Part shown: positions 1-6,093 of the stretch, in pieces
Layout of the letters: every line of letters starts with the position of its first letter
How positions within the stretch are numbered: position 1 is the first letter of the stretch
Source: Desulfobacterales bacterium
Lineage (GTDB): Bacteria > Desulfobacterota > Desulfobacteria > Desulfobacterales > C00003060
DNA: 12,037 bases
Assembly (NCBI GenBank): GCA_030613145.1
Contig: JAUWMM010000019.1
Location: forward strand, 1-12,037
Direction: 5' to 3'
Program-made: the position numbers and the translations under genes
Notes under the pieces: generated by a model
What the model was told of the DNA's origin: nothing
What the model saw: the letters and a program-made list of their open reading frames with translations, nothing else
Database searches by the model: none

Positions 1-23
1 AATAGATTTGTTAATTTGACCTT

Positions 24-74
24 ATGGCCAGAGCGTTACGCATTCAATACCCAGGAGCCTTTTATCACGGGTAA
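24..74 (+). pseudogene. N-terminal remnant of a REP-associated transposase
   Basis: An ATG at 24 opens a 16-codon reading frame, M-A-R-A-L-R-I-Q-Y-P-G-A-F-Y-H-G, and then stops at TAA 72-74. This is the characteristic start of REP-associated tyrosine transposases (RAYT, Y1/IS200-like), whose usual N-terminus reads like M-A-R-x-L-R-I-x-Y-P-G-A-x-Y-H-V. Homology is lost after the histidine, just before the inverted repeat of the intact RAYT unit that starts at about 79. The gene was probably broken by that unit or by a rearrangement at its edge. The rest of this first gene is not visible after 1175. The fragment is short, so the call rests on one recognisable motif. Confidence 0.6.
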
Positions 75-78
75 CTTT

Positions 79-107
79 GGGGACGCCCTTTAGTTTTCCA
101 GTTTCGC
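79..107 (+). repeat. Left inverted repeat of RAYT unit
   Basis: A 29-base segment beginning GGGGACGCCC and ending CCAGTTTCGC is the reverse complement of 1145-1175, apart from two extra bases in the right copy. It lies 29 bases upstream of the transposase start. Paired termini of this kind around a RAYT are what is expected of the REP-type sequences these enzymes recognise. The GGGGAC start may be the sequence-specific recognition end, which is an inference from RAYT biology. Confidence 0.85.
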
Positions 108-136
108 AATTGTGATTTTTGTGCTATGTACTGGCC

Positions 137-1144
137 ATGCCGCGCAAGTCTAGGATAGATGCACCTGGGGCTCTGCATCACATTATAGCCCGAGGGATTG
201 AAGGTTGTAAGATCTTTCGGGATAGAGCGGACCAGAATAATTTCTTGGACCGGCTTGGCGGTATTGTTAAGGAGACCAATACCAGGTGTTTTGCCTGGGC
301 TCTGATTCCGAATCATTTTCATTTGGTGTTAAGGACTGGTGATGTGCCGATTGCTACGGTGATGCGGCGGCTGTTGACCGGATATGCGGTTTCCCATAAC
401 AGGCGTCACCGCCGCAGTGGGCATCTTTTTCAAAACCGATATAAGTCTATTCTATGCCAGGAAGACGCCTATCTTTTGGAGCTTATACGATACGTTCACC
501 TGAATCCGATTCGTGCCAGGACCGTAAAAGATATAAAGGCATTGGATACATACTCATATAGTGGCCATAGTGCGCTGATGGGTAAGGTAGACAGGGATTG
601 GCAGGCTATTGAATGGGTATTAGGGCTTTTCGATCAGAGGCAATGGATTGCGCGTCGAAGGTATCGAGCGTTTGTTGAAAAGGGCATCCCCGATGGAAGG
701 CGTAGTGACTTGACCGGTGGTGGTTTAATTAGAAGCAGCGGTGGTTGGGCAGCGGTACTGGAAAAGCGCAGCGCCAAGATATTCGAGAAATCAGATGAGC
801 GTATCCTTGGCGATGGTGATTTTGTTGAAGAGGTGCTTTCAGCAGCCCAGGAGCAGATGGAACACAGGTATAGGTTGGCTTCAGAAGGTTATGATCTTGA
901 CAAAATCGCTTCCAAGGTTTGTGATTTGGTGCAGGTTGAGCTTTCTGAGCTCTGGGCACCCGGTAAGGAGCCTAAACGGGTTGAGGCAAGAAGTCTGTTG
1001 TGCTATTGGGCGGTAAGAGATCTTGGTATCAGCATGGCTGAATTATCAAGACGATTAAAGCTGTCCTTGTCAGGGGTAAGTTTGTCCGTAAAGAGAGGAG
1101 AAAGAATAGCACAAGAAAACGACTACAAACTTATCGAGGCTTAG
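137..1144 (+). CDS. REP-associated tyrosine transposase (RAYT)
   Basis: This gene encodes a single-strand DNA transposase of the Y1 (HUH, IS200/IS605-related) family, of the REP-associated type. From the ATG at 137 it has 335 residues. The N-terminus (M-P-R-K-S-R-I-D-A-P-G-A-L-H-H) is typical. The HUH metal site is H60-F-H62 within P-N-H-F-H-L-V, and the probable catalytic tyrosine is Y83 in L-L-T-G-Y-A-V-S-H-N. The conserved G-H-L-F-Q-N-R-Y-K block spans 95-103 and Y-V-H-L-N-P-I-R-A follows at about 120. The C-terminal third (about 230-335) resembles the DnaA-like helix-turn-helix tail found in many longer RAYTs. A TTG at 119 would add six residues but gives a worse family start. The stop is immediately followed by the right inverted repeat. 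It looks intact and therefore possibly active. RAYTs are known to act on REP sequences in trans and are usually single copy. Confidence 0.93.
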   Translation: MPRKSRIDAPGALHHIIARGIEGCKIFRDRADQNNFLDRLGGIVKETNTRCFAWALIPNHFHLVLRTGDVPIATVMRRLLTGYAVSHNRRHRRSGHLFQNRYKSILCQEDAYLLELIRYVHLNPIRARTVKDIKALDTYSYSGHSALMGKVDRDWQAIEWVLGLFDQRQWIARRRYRAFVEKGIPDGRRSDLTGGGLIRSSGGWAAVLEKRSAKIFEKSDERILGDGDFVEEVLSAAQEQMEHRYRLASEGYDLDKIASKVCDLVQVELSELWAPGKEPKRVEARSLLCYWAVRDLGISMAELSRRLKLSLSGVSLSVKRGERIAQENDYKLIEA

Positions 1145-1175
1145 GCGAGAAACTGGAAAACTAAAGGGCGTCCCC
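1145..1175 (+). repeat. Right inverted repeat of RAYT unit
   Basis: A 31-base sequence starts one base after the transposase stop and ends GGGCGTCCCC. It is the reverse complement of 79-107 with a 2-base insertion (GCGA-GA-AACTGG). Together the two copies define a compact unit of about 1.1 kb whose only gene is the transposase. Confidence 0.85.
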
Positions 1176-1213
1176 ATGTCCATTTTTCAATATCAATTAC
1201 TGAAAGGCATTCT

Positions 1214-1960
1214 ATGGAAGGAATTGAATATATATACGAATTATGCGAAGCACTTCCACGAAGTGGCCCTGGAGATAATGAATCTACCAGACGTGCCTTT
1301 AATTCTATTCCCCGATTTCAAACTACTCCCTTGATTTTGGATATCGGGTGCGGCCAAGGAATGCAAACAGTAGAATTGGCAAAAATTTCAAATGGAAAAG
1401 TTATCGCTCTGGATATCCATCAAGCATTTCTTGATTTACTGATGGAACAGGCAAAAAAGTATAGAGTCGCAGAAAAAATAATCCCCAAAAATATATCAAT
1501 GCTAGACATGGATTTTGAGGAAAAAACTTTTGATATTATCTGGTCAGAAGGAGCATTATATTTAATGGGGTTTCAAAATGGATTAAAACGATGCTATGAG
1601 CTTTTGCGAAACAAAGGCTATTTAGCTGTGACAGAGCTTGTATATACTGTTTCCGATCCGCCTCCTCAAGTAATGGAGTATTTTGAAGATGAGTATCCAG
1701 ACATAAAAAATATAGGAGAAAACATTGAAACAATTAAGGAAGAAGGATTCAGCTTAATCTCGAATTTTACATTACCGGAATCTTCATGGCTGAACAATTA
1801 TTACTTGCCAATCGAAAATGAATTACCTCGTTTGTTTAGGAAGTATCAAGGAAATGAAATTGCATTAACGATTTTTGAAGGATTTAGAAACGAAGTAGAT
1901 TTTTATAGGAAATACTCGAGATTTTACGGTTACGAATTTTTTATAATGCAAAGAATTTAG
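1214..1960 (+). CDS. Class I SAM-dependent methyltransferase
   Basis: A 248-residue methyltransferase of the Rossmann-fold class I type. Motif I, the SAM-binding glycine loop, is I-L-D-I-G-C-G-Q-G-M at 41-50. The acidic residue after strand 2 is in V-I-A-L-D-I-H, motif IV is D-I-I-W-S-E-G-A, and a post-motif L-R-N-K-G-Y-L-A-V-T-E-L follows. The N-terminal L-P-R-S-G-P-G-D-N-E-S-T segment before motif I is a signature of a group of uncharacterised small-molecule methyltransferases, so the acceptor is unknown. GAAAGG at 1202-1207 lies 6 bases before the ATG. The gene is clearly more A+T-rich than the transposase before it or the cluster at 3893-11325, and it is a lone plus-strand gene next to a mobile unit. 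This suggests lateral acquisition. It is probably soluble, with no signal peptide or membrane segment. Confidence 0.9.
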   Translation: MEGIEYIYELCEALPRSGPGDNESTRRAFNSIPRFQTTPLILDIGCGQGMQTVELAKISNGKVIALDIHQAFLDLLMEQAKKYRVAEKIIPKNISMLDMDFEEKTFDIIWSEGALYLMGFQNGLKRCYELLRNKGYLAVTELVYTVSDPPPQVMEYFEDEYPDIKNIGENIETIKEEGFSLISNFTLPESSWLNNYYLPIENELPRLFRKYQGNEIALTIFEGFRNEVDFYRKYSRFYGYEFFIMQRI

Positions 1961-2295
1961 GATAATAGTTTTGTTCACTTGGCAGCAAGAAGCTCAGTGG
2001 GTCTGAAATATCGTGATTGGGGAAGCTGTAGGTGATTCAGGTCGTTACTGATATTTTGTGATATCTTTACTCCCAGCCATGATCTGCCGAATAAAGACTT
2101 CTTCACCCAACATATTGAAAAGCCAATAGTTTTGTGATAGACAAACAAGATCTTTGCTGAGTTTGCCAATTTTCAGAATGGAAATTATGGCAAGTTATCG
2201 TTACCCAAAAGCCCTTCCAGCTATCTACTATATAGTGGATATGTCAAGGACCGAGCGTGGCAGATTGAGAGTTGGTTGCCCACGGTGGTATGGGC
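1961..2295. other. Intergenic stretch without a convincing gene
   Basis: I see no well-supported gene here. A 64-codon minus-strand frame (1975-2169, TTG start, ending R-P-T-E-L-L-A-A-K) has a stop directly upstream and no ribosome binding site. It could be the decayed C-terminus of an inserted gene, but I cannot assign it. No clear terminator follows the methyltransferase gene. Confidence 0.5.
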
Positions 2296-2469
2296 TTATT
2301 CTGCGTCCCCTTTCAGTCCCTCGACGTTTCCCACGGCTGGCCCCGGATTGTCAGCGTCATCGACCTGATTCTTGTTGCCCTGCCGCCGCGCCATCTTTTC
2401 CTGAGCCTTTCGTTTGCGTTTGCTCTCCCTCTGCCACTTCTTGAAGCTATGTGGACTGCGCTTTGCCAT
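2296..2469 (-). CDS. Small highly basic conserved-type protein
   Basis: A 57-residue protein beginning M-A-K-R-S-P-H-S-F-K-K-W-Q-R-E. Its first 35 residues are very rich in Lys and Arg and are predicted helical, followed by an acidic, glycine-rich tail. The frame stays open for 24 codons upstream. The ATG at 2469 is chosen because a strong AGGAG (in AAAGGAGAGTT on the minus strand) sits 5 bases before it, while the upstream residues are low-complexity. Small basic proteins of this look recur as hypothetical proteins in delta-type proteobacteria and may bind RNA or DNA; I know no assigned function. It lies downstream of the cold-shock gene on the same strand but beyond that gene's terminator, so it probably has its own promoter. 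Confidence 0.65.
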   Translation of the reverse strand: MAKRSPHSFKKWQRESKRKRKAQEKMARRQGNKNQVDDADNPGPAVGNVEGLKGDAE

Positions 2470-2567
2470 AACTCTCCTTTCTCCATCCGCTGCGGGAGCG
2501 GTTACCACGGCGCCGGCTGTCACGGTGAGCGGACTTTGCATTCGATCTACAATTCACCCACTGATCA

Positions 2568-2607
2568 AAACAAGAAAGGGCACTCCATCTGAATCGATGG
2601 AATGCCC
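2568..2607 (-). terminator. Rho-independent terminator of the cold-shock gene
   Basis: On the minus strand an 11-base-pair stem (2597-2607 with 2578-2588, one G-U pair, 8-base loop) is followed by TTTCTTGTTTT. It starts 22 bases after the cold-shock stop codon, the expected position for an intrinsic terminator. Confidence 0.85.
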
Positions 2608-2629
2608 TGTTTCGGAGTCGAAAACCAAC

Positions 2630-2830
2630 CTAAACCACAGTTACGTTCGCTGCAGCAGGACCTTTTTGGCCCTGCTCAATGTCAAAGGTTACACTATCAC
2701 CTTCATTGAGAGATTTGAAACCGGTTGAATTGATCGCTGAATGATGAACGAATACATCCGGGCCATCTTCCTGCTCAATGAAGCCAAAGCCTTTGCTATC
2801 ATTAAACCACTTCACAATTCCATTGGCCAT
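2630..2830 (-). CDS. Cold-shock protein, CspA family
   Basis: A 66-residue single cold-shock domain, the full usual length for the family. It binds single-stranded RNA and DNA and acts as an RNA chaperone in the cytoplasm. RNP1 is K-G-F-G-F-I at 13-18, RNP2 is V-F-V-H-H-S-A-I at 26-33, and the aromatic W8 and F9 of the nucleic-acid face are present. The start is fixed by AAGGAGGG a few bases upstream of the ATG (minus strand, just above 2830). It is followed by a clear terminator and is preceded by more than 550 bases without genes, so it is monocistronic. A long leader, as in thermoregulated csp mRNAs, is possible, but the paralogue type (cold-induced or constitutive) cannot be told from the sequence. 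Confidence 0.97.
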   Translation of the reverse strand: MANGIVKWFNDSKGFGFIEQEDGPDVFVHHSAINSTGFKSLNEGDSVTFDIEQGQKGPAAANVTVV

Positions 2831-2918
2831 CGTGACACCCTCCTTTCAAAAAAATTCTCATAGTCCCAAACTTGAGGTTGCCACTCTTGACAAATGGATC
2901 TTCCCTCAGAACGAAACC

Positions 2919-2950
2919 GGGCCGCCAATAAAGACGGCCCTTTATTGATT
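2919..2950 (+). terminator. Terminator-like hairpin, orphan
   Basis: GGGCCGCC (2919-2926) pairs with GACGGCCC (2933-2940) with one mismatch around an AATAAA loop, followed by TTTATTGATTATT. It reads as an intrinsic terminator on the plus strand, yet no plus-strand gene lies upstream of it for nearly 1 kb. On the minus strand it would sit about 90 bases before the cold-shock start and could be part of that mRNA's leader. Confidence 0.35.
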
Positions 2951-3008
2951 ATTCTAATAATAACCTACTTCTCAGAGGAAATCAAATCGTTTACGGTTAT
3001 TTCTTGAT

Positions 3009-3033
3009 CAAGATTCTTGGCAAGGGAATCTTG
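3009..3033. repeat. Perfect 8-bp inverted repeat
   Basis: CAAGATTC (3009-3016) and GAATCTTG (3026-3033) form a perfect 8-base-pair stem with a 9-base loop. It is not followed by a T-tract on either strand, so it is more like an operator or RNA hairpin than a terminator. Chance occurrence is possible. Confidence 0.4.
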
Positions 3034-3377
3034 CGTTGAGTCCGTTGCCTGTCGGCGCAAAACAAAAGCCCGAATAAAGTCTTTGATATGAATCGGTTAT
3101 CTATGTCCAAATCGCTAAATTGGCCACCAATGATGCTTGGCAAGAGGAATTCTGGACAAGCAAGAGGCTATGTTCAGTATTGTGGACATGGTGGCGTGTA
3201 GGTTGATTCCCCATATATTGTAAGCGTCCGACTTGGTTCATCCCTAAAGGATCCTGCTATGGAGCTGGGCTAATCAGAACGGGAGCATTGTTTAGGTTTC
3301 TAAACCACATCACAGACTCCCAAATGCTCAAGAGCGAGGCCACAGTCCAGGCTGACTCCACCCTGCAAGCACATCAA

Positions 3378-3384
3378 GAGGAGG
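3378..3384 (+). promoter_or_regulatory. Strong Shine-Dalgarno before an ATA start
   Basis: GAGGAGG lies exactly 6 bases before ATA 3391-3393. No ATG, GTG or TTG occurs at a usable distance. This site therefore decides the unusual start of the secreted protein. Confidence 0.7.
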
Positions 3385-3390
3385 ACTGTT

Positions 3391-3837
3391 ATAAAAAAGA
3401 CAACGTTTTTAGCCGTATTCCTGGCTCTTGCGGTCTTTGTTGTGCCAGCTCATGCTACACCACCTGATGCATGTCAGAAGAACTTGGGAAGCGTGTATGA
3501 TAACCGGAATCAGCAGGTCATTGTGACTGGCACACAGTTCTTAGGGATGTCCTCTGTTGAGCCTTGTACTGTAATGATTGTTCCCCCTGATAAGAAGTTC
3601 GTACTCACTGATATAATTGCAACCCCATTTTCTTCTGATAACTTCGGCATCTTGTTCCTAGAGAACAAGATGCCGAGAGCTATTATGAGTTTTTCCGCTA
3701 AGCAGCATGTTCAAGACAGACTTCATCTTAAATCAGGAATTACTTTCGCCCCTGGCTCCAGTGTTGCGCTGCAACGTAAACGTACTGAAGGGGGAGGATG
3801 TGTCACCTTTTCCGGTTACCTGATTGACGCAAAATAA
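3391..3837 (+). CDS. Small secreted protein of unknown function, ATA start
   Basis: With the ATA codon at 3391 read as initiator the product is 148 residues. Residues 1-22 form a textbook signal peptide: K-K at 2-3, a hydrophobic core L-A-V-F-L-A-L-A-V-F-V-V, and P-A-H-A as the signal peptidase site. The next standard start, GTG at 3442, would remove nearly the whole signal peptide and has no ribosome binding site. The mature part (about 126 residues) holds three cysteines (in D-A-C-Q-K, E-P-C-T-V and G-G-C-V-T) and alternating hydrophobic strands ending V-T-F-S-G-Y-L-I. This fits a small beta-rich exported domain. I do not recognise a family. It is a lone plus-strand gene, convergent with the cluster at 3893. 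The ATA is either a real non-canonical start, a recent mutation of ATG, or a base error. Confidence 0.75.
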   Translation: MKKTTFLAVFLALAVFVVPAHATPPDACQKNLGSVYDNRNQQVIVTGTQFLGMSSVEPCTVMIVPPDKKFVLTDIIATPFSSDNFGILFLENKMPRAIMSFSAKQHVQDRLHLKSGITFAPGSSVALQRKRTEGGGCVTFSGYLIDAK

Positions 3838-3892
3838 GGATAAAACTGGCAGGGAGCAGGGACGTCCATGGCAGGGGCAAAAAACTGGTGCG

Positions 3893-4822
3893 CTATATTC
3901 GTCGGTCTCTACGCAAAATGCGCTGAAGCTCACGGTGCGTGAAATAGGGATCATCATTTCTCAGATATGGGAGCAAGATCTTTTTTTTGCGGAGTAAATC
4001 CCTTGAAATCTCCGCAAAGATCTCGTCAGGCTCATAAAGGGCGGCCTTAGTGATGTGTTGGCCAAATGGGTTGATGATCTCGCTGCCGCCCCAGAATTGG
4101 TATGTGGTCGACTCATCGCAAAGTGGATGAGAACTTTGGGTTGAGGCTGCCCGGTTGCTCTCAGAGCTTGAAATCGTCCGCCTCTCTTCTTGCTGTTCTT
4201 CTCCCACACGGTTGGCACATATGTTGTAAATGCCAAAGATGCGGGAATAAAATGTATTGATAATTTGCCAGCTTTCAATATTACTGAACTCATCCCCCAT
4301 GGAACCCTGTGATGAGCTGAATATAGTGATAAAGACATCCGCCTTCTGGCACACACCAAGATAAGGCAAAGAAGGGTGCCACAGGTCATTGCAGATAAAA
4401 ACAGCAGTATTGAACTCGCGGAGTTTGAAGACAGGAATCTGCTTTCCAGGGGAGAAGTATTTTCGTTCCTCAAAAACACCATAATTAGGCAGGTTTAGTT
4501 TACGGTAGGCAAACAGGATTTCGCCGTCCACGGCCACGAGGGCGGAGTTGTAGAAATTCATGGACAGGGATTCTTCAATAAAACCTACCACAGCTGCCGT
4601 TCCTTTTGTGGCGGATGCCAATTGTTTGATTTCCCGAGAATCCAGCCTGAGGGCCACTTCGTGATACCTTTCGCCGACAAAATATCCTGTTAGGGCCAGT
4701 TCGGGAAATACGATCAGCTGAGCTCCCTTTGCTCGACCCTCACGTATTTTTGTGATGACATCTTCAAGATTCGCCTTGAGATCCAATAAGACGGGACTTG
4801 TCTGATAAACGGCAACTTTCAT
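3893..4822 (-). CDS. Carbon-nitrogen hydrolase (nitrilase superfamily amidase)
   Basis: A 309-residue member of the nitrilase superfamily, which cleaves C-N bonds of amides, N-carbamoyl compounds or nitriles. The catalytic triad is visible: E41 in F-P-E-L-A-L-T-G-Y, K108 in Y-R-K-L-N-L-P-N-Y, and C144 in F-I-C-N-D-L-W-H-P. The F-W-G-G-S-E-I-I-N-P-F-G block near 243-254 closes the core. Between R-V-G-E (205-208) and Y-Q-F-W-G-G-S it carries about 32 extra residues (209-240), rich in Ser, Glu, Gln and Arg, where relatives usually run on directly. The frame is intact. It is the last gene of the minus-strand cluster, 83 bases after the MttB-like gene 1. It may release ammonia or an amine for, or from, the amide made by the synthetase-like protein upstream. 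The substrate is unknown. Confidence 0.9.
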   Translation of the reverse strand: MKVAVYQTSPVLLDLKANLEDVITKIREGRAKGAQLIVFPELALTGYFVGERYHEVALRLDSREIKQLASATKGTAAVVGFIEESLSMNFYNSALVAVDGEILFAYRKLNLPNYGVFEERKYFSPGKQIPVFKLREFNTAVFICNDLWHPSLPYLGVCQKADVFITIFSSSQGSMGDEFSNIESWQIINTFYSRIFGIYNICANRVGEEQQEERRTISSSESNRAASTQSSHPLCDESTTYQFWGGSEIINPFGQHITKAALYEPDEIFAEISRDLLRKKKILLPYLRNDDPYFTHRELQRILRRDRRI

Positions 4823-4841
4823 TGTATCATAGCTCCAATAC

Positions 4842-4877
4842 TCTCCCTCTCACTTGATGGGAGAAGGGAGGAGGGAA
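4842..4877. repeat. Intergenic inverted repeat between cluster genes
   Basis: CTCCCTCTC and GGAGAAGGGAG flank an ACTTGATG loop, giving an imperfect hairpin in the 83-base gap before the carbon-nitrogen hydrolase gene. Its look (CTCCCTCTC-TTGATG-GAGAGGGAG) matches a kind of short intergenic repeat dispersed in many proteobacterial genomes. No T-tract follows on the minus strand, so it is unlikely to terminate the operon fully; it could stabilise or process the mRNA. Confidence 0.5.
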
Positions 4878-4905
4878 AATAAGATTTTTTACGAAACTAT
4901 CTAAG

Positions 4906-6084
4906 TTAATATATAAAGGATTTGCCCGTATTTTTCAAGGTATGATCGTCTTGCATGTAATTCGCCCGGCTGCCATTTCGCTTGATTGCTTCAAGGCCCT
5001 CCGGGTCATAGGATTCAAGTTCATATTCGGGGGCTTGGTCAGATTCGGTCTCTCTACACAGGGCTATATGCCTTTCGAGCTTGGCAATGGAAAAAGAGAT
5101 GAGTTCTTTTAAGAAACCAAAAGCATGTCGCATTTGATGAAACCCGTATTTTTTCATCAAGGCATAACCTTTGATGGCATCCTCCTCTGCCTTCCTGTTC
5201 GGTTTTCCCTCGCTGGTGGTACACGCGGTCTGGATAGAGGGGATGCCCAACTTATTGTTAACCTTTTCCGTGAGGAGATTGGCTATGTTGTGGGCGACTA
5301 AACCTAAATCCACAGCATAATTTTTCCGGATGTTGGCAATGGACGGAAGCCCTGCGTGGACGACCATAAGGCCCGGATTCACAATCTGGGTCAAGGTAAT
5401 TCCGAATAAGGCTTCGGCGTGAGTGAGTGTCAAGAGACCAGACATGCAATAAGGACCGGAAAGGCCTGCCATGGGCATGGTTGAAACATAGATGGGGATC
5501 CCTTTGCGAACGCATGAAAGAAAGGGATCGATCATGCTTTCAATTAAATTTAATGGGCTGTTAATAATGGAGAACTGGACGGTCAAATTTCCTCTGGTGT
5601 CATGGACTCGCTGGGCCCGAGCAATGCCCGCCTCAGTCACGGCAGCTACATAGACCGGTTTGTGGCAATGCTCTACAATCGTATCTATAACCTTGACCTC
5701 TTGATTTCTAATCAAAACCCCTCTTGCCATGAATTGAACAACGTCGGCTTCATTGACGGTTTTGGCTATCTTCACAAGATCTTCAATGGTAGGCTCTACT
5801 AGTTCCCCTGTCTGATCATCGTAAACAAATGGCGCCGTTCCCCCAACCCCGAAGGCGTTCTCCGGGATCCAATACTGGTCACGTTTCGGCGCCGTGCCAA
5901 GGGCCTGTTCCACCAAGGGGGCCAGCACATGAAGGTGTCCCGAGGTTTCGTCAAAGGCGGCAAGACCGGTATCCTCAAAAATCTGTCTTACTTCCAAAGA
6001 GGGGCACTTTACGCCGACCTCTTCTAAGACCCGTAGAGCGTCACGGTGAATTTTTTCCAAAAGACCATTGTCTTCAATATTCAT
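4906..6084 (-). CDS. MttB-superfamily methyltransferase-like protein 1, non-pyrrolysine
   Basis: A 392-residue member of the trimethylamine methyltransferase (MttB, COG5598) superfamily, whose characterised members move a methyl group from a quaternary or tertiary amine to a corrinoid protein. The N-terminal L-R-V-L-E-E-V-G-V (17-25), the V-S-T-M-P-M-A-G-L-S-G-P block (200-210), T-H-A-E (221-224) and N-P-G (236-238) are family marks. The region where MttB carries pyrrolysine corresponds to about 286-304 here (T-A-C-T-T-S-E-G-K) and has no amber codon, as in MtgB-like enzymes. The protein ends just after D-H-T-L-K-N (380-385), so the usual C-terminal 90 or so residues are absent. AGGA precedes the ATG by 8 bases, and the gene starts 9 bases after the metallo-hydrolase stop. 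It is paralogous to 10111-11325. No corrinoid protein is encoded here, so a non-corrinoid role is possible. Confidence 0.88.
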   Translation of the reverse strand: MNIEDNGLLEKIHRDALRVLEEVGVKCPSLEVRQIFEDTGLAAFDETSGHLHVLAPLVEQALGTAPKRDQYWIPENAFGVGGTAPFVYDDQTGELVEPTIEDLVKIAKTVNEADVVQFMARGVLIRNQEVKVIDTIVEHCHKPVYVAAVTEAGIARAQRVHDTRGNLTVQFSIINSPLNLIESMIDPFLSCVRKGIPIYVSTMPMAGLSGPYCMSGLLTLTHAEALFGITLTQIVNPGLMVVHAGLPSIANIRKNYAVDLGLVAHNIANLLTEKVNNKLGIPSIQTACTTSEGKPNRKAEEDAIKGYALMKKYGFHQMRHAFGFLKELISFSIAKLERHIALCRETESDQAPEYELESYDPEGLEAIKRNGSRANYMQDDHTLKNTGKSFIY

Positions 6085-6093
6085 GTTTTTTTC

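Larger units (their letters stand above)
2831..3390. other. Gene-free intergenic region with hairpins
   Basis: No coding frame is convincing in these 560 bases between the divergent cold-shock and secreted-protein genes. It must hold promoters for both. Visible structures are a GC-rich hairpin at 2919-2940, a perfect 8-base-pair hairpin at 3009-3033 and a small GTTTAG/CTAAAC hairpin at 3290-3305. I found no convincing -35/-10 pair. Confidence 0.6.

Noticed and set aside
1975..2169. 64-codon minus-strand frame resembling the tail of a larger protein
   Set aside because: TTG start, stop codon immediately upstream, no ribosome binding site and no family I can name. It may be a decayed gene end, but this is not supportable from the sequence.
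2303..2310. GCGTCCCC, reverse complement of the first eight bases of the RAYT repeat
   Set aside because: Only eight bases match and the remaining 20 do not. This is too short to call a solitary REP copy.
2414..2728. 104-codon plus-strand frame across the csp terminator
   Set aside because: It overlaps the well-supported cold-shock gene and the small basic gene on the other strand and shows no protein-like features.
3838..3892. Possible bidirectional terminator between the convergent secreted-protein and amidase genes
   Set aside because: I could not find a stem with a following T-tract on either strand in this 55-base gap.
4906..6084. Possible pyrrolysine (amber) readthrough in the MttB-like genes
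   Set aside because: Both frames run uninterrupted through the region equivalent to the Pyl site and end well short of any amber-extended product. No UAG lies within either gene's frame.
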